A stretch of 5,710 nt of DNA, from positions 1-5,710 of the forward strand of contig JAPYVG010000102.1 in NCBI GenBank assembly GCA_028277025.1, in the 5' to 3' direction. This stretch comes from Sulfolobaceae archaeon. GTDB lineage: Archaea; Thermoproteota; Thermoprotei_A; Sulfolobales; Sulfolobaceae. The notes below the pieces were generated by a model that was given only the letters and a program-made list of their open reading frames with translations, did no database searches and had not been told where the DNA came from. Both the position numbers and the translations under genes were made by a program. Below are positions 5,223 through 5,710 of this stretch, piece after piece. Position 1 is the stretch's first letter. Each line of letters begins with the position of its first letter.

Positions 5223-5660
5223 TCATTTAACAATTACTTCCCAGCTCTCTATTCCGCCCTCTATGACGAAAAATATCGGGTGGGGTTGTATATTTTTCTC
5301 TTTCTTTAGTAACTCATACCTATCTGGATCTCTCCACCTCAACTTCTTTAATAAGTGTTGAAATTCATATTCGAGTTGCCCCCTCTTCACAGGTAGTTTA
5401 GGCAGTGAAAGATCATATCTAACGATCTTCTCTAGCTTAAAATTATATCCCCTTCTTTCACCCTCCAGATATATGAAGTACAAATAATTACCCAAGTAAG
5501 TTACTGGGTCTTTTGTAGCCTTAAACCTTATAAGTTGTGGGTGGTTTCTATACCCCCTGGTTAAGCCCATTAGCACTTTTTGTGCTAATAACCCTTCCCT
5601 CCAGACGCCAAGTAAACCCTTAGTGTCCAGGTAGGAGGGGTGAATTGACCAAAGCCTCAT
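5223..5660 (-). CDS. Pyrimidine dimer DNA glycosylase-like protein (Pyr_excise / endonuclease V-type family)
   Basis: A 145-residue soluble protein. The N-terminal block MRLWSIHPSYLDTKGL, followed by WREGLLAQKVLMG (20-32) and GYRNHPQLIRF (36-46), is the hallmark of the archaeal and bacterial branch of the family that includes phage T4 endonuclease V (DenV). In T4 that enzyme cuts the glycosyl bond at UV cyclobutane dimers using its N-terminal residue as nucleophile and Glu23. Glu22 here, in WRE, occupies the matching position. The C-terminal HPIFFVIEGGIESWE (127-141) is also typical. The cellular branch begins with MRLW rather than Thr, so the nucleophile may differ and activity on dimers is inferred, not shown. 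The start is fixed by the conserved first residues. The gene converges on the transporter gene and appears unrelated to the polyphosphate operon. Confidence 0.82.
   Translation of the reverse strand: MRLWSIHPSYLDTKGLLGVWREGLLAQKVLMGLTRGYRNHPQLIRFKATKDPVTYLGNYLYFIYLEGERRGYNFKLEKIVRYDLSLPKLPVKRGQLEYEFQHLLKKLRWRDPDRYELLKKEKNIQPHPIFFVIEGGIESWEVIVK
5290..5307 (+). terminator. T-rich terminator candidate for the NiCoT transcript
   Basis: A pyrimidine tract with a T5 run and further T triplets lies about 90 bases after the transporter stop, inside the convergent gene. It is the first T-rich plus-strand stretch after that gene and a reasonable, weakly supported end for its transcript. Confidence 0.22.
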
Positions 5661-5710
5661 ATATTATATTTATCATCGCTTCTTTTCAAATGTAGTTCAA
5701 AATAATATGA

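Overview
The window looks like chromosome of a thermoacidophilic crenarchaeon of the order Sulfolobales. The evidence is AT-rich DNA with AGG/AGA arginine and ATA isoleucine codons, TATA boxes about 26-28 bases upstream of apparently leaderless ATG starts, T-rich terminators, ATGA gene overlaps, and typical crenarchaeal protein versions. I cannot name the genus from sequence alone.

Layout. Positions 1-38 hold the first codons of a minus-strand gene that leaves the window, with its own TATA box at about 62-69. Positions 39-482 contain no convincing protein gene. Inside this gap, about 171-358, is a densely self-complementary stretch ending in a T-run. It is best read as a structured RNA, and it overlaps a reading-frame tail resembling the extreme C-terminus of an archaeal TnpB transposon protein. 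It may therefore be an orphan omega-RNA-like scaffold or a small non-autonomous element. Next comes a tightly packed five-gene plus-strand operon (483-4108): a SixA-type histidine phosphatase, an exopolyphosphatase of the Ppx/GppA family, two P-loop proteins of the thymidylate kinase family, and a CHAD-domain protein. A 54-base gap that is almost entirely one dyad-symmetric operator centred on a TATA box leads to a NiCoT nickel/cobalt transporter (4163-5203). A convergent minus-strand gene for a pyrimidine-dimer DNA glycosylase-like protein (5223-5660) closes the window.

How the genes work together. SixA, Ppx and CHAD are a recurring inorganic polyphosphate gene set: CHAD binds polyphosphate, Ppx degrades it, and SixA is a phosphohistidine phosphatase often found with them. 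The two thymidylate-kinase-like genes in the middle are more likely to act on polyphosphate or nucleotides in this pathway than to be housekeeping dTMP kinases. The first has an intact P-loop and DRY motif but is broken, as given, by a +1 frameshift in an A5 run (2691-2695). The second has lost the Walker-A lysine and the DRY arginine and looks like a pseudoenzyme partner. The transporter has its own promoter and probably its own metal-linked regulation.

The most notable items are the structured RNA, the polyphosphate operon with an unequal pair of kinase-like proteins, the frameshift, and the 52-bp operator dyad.
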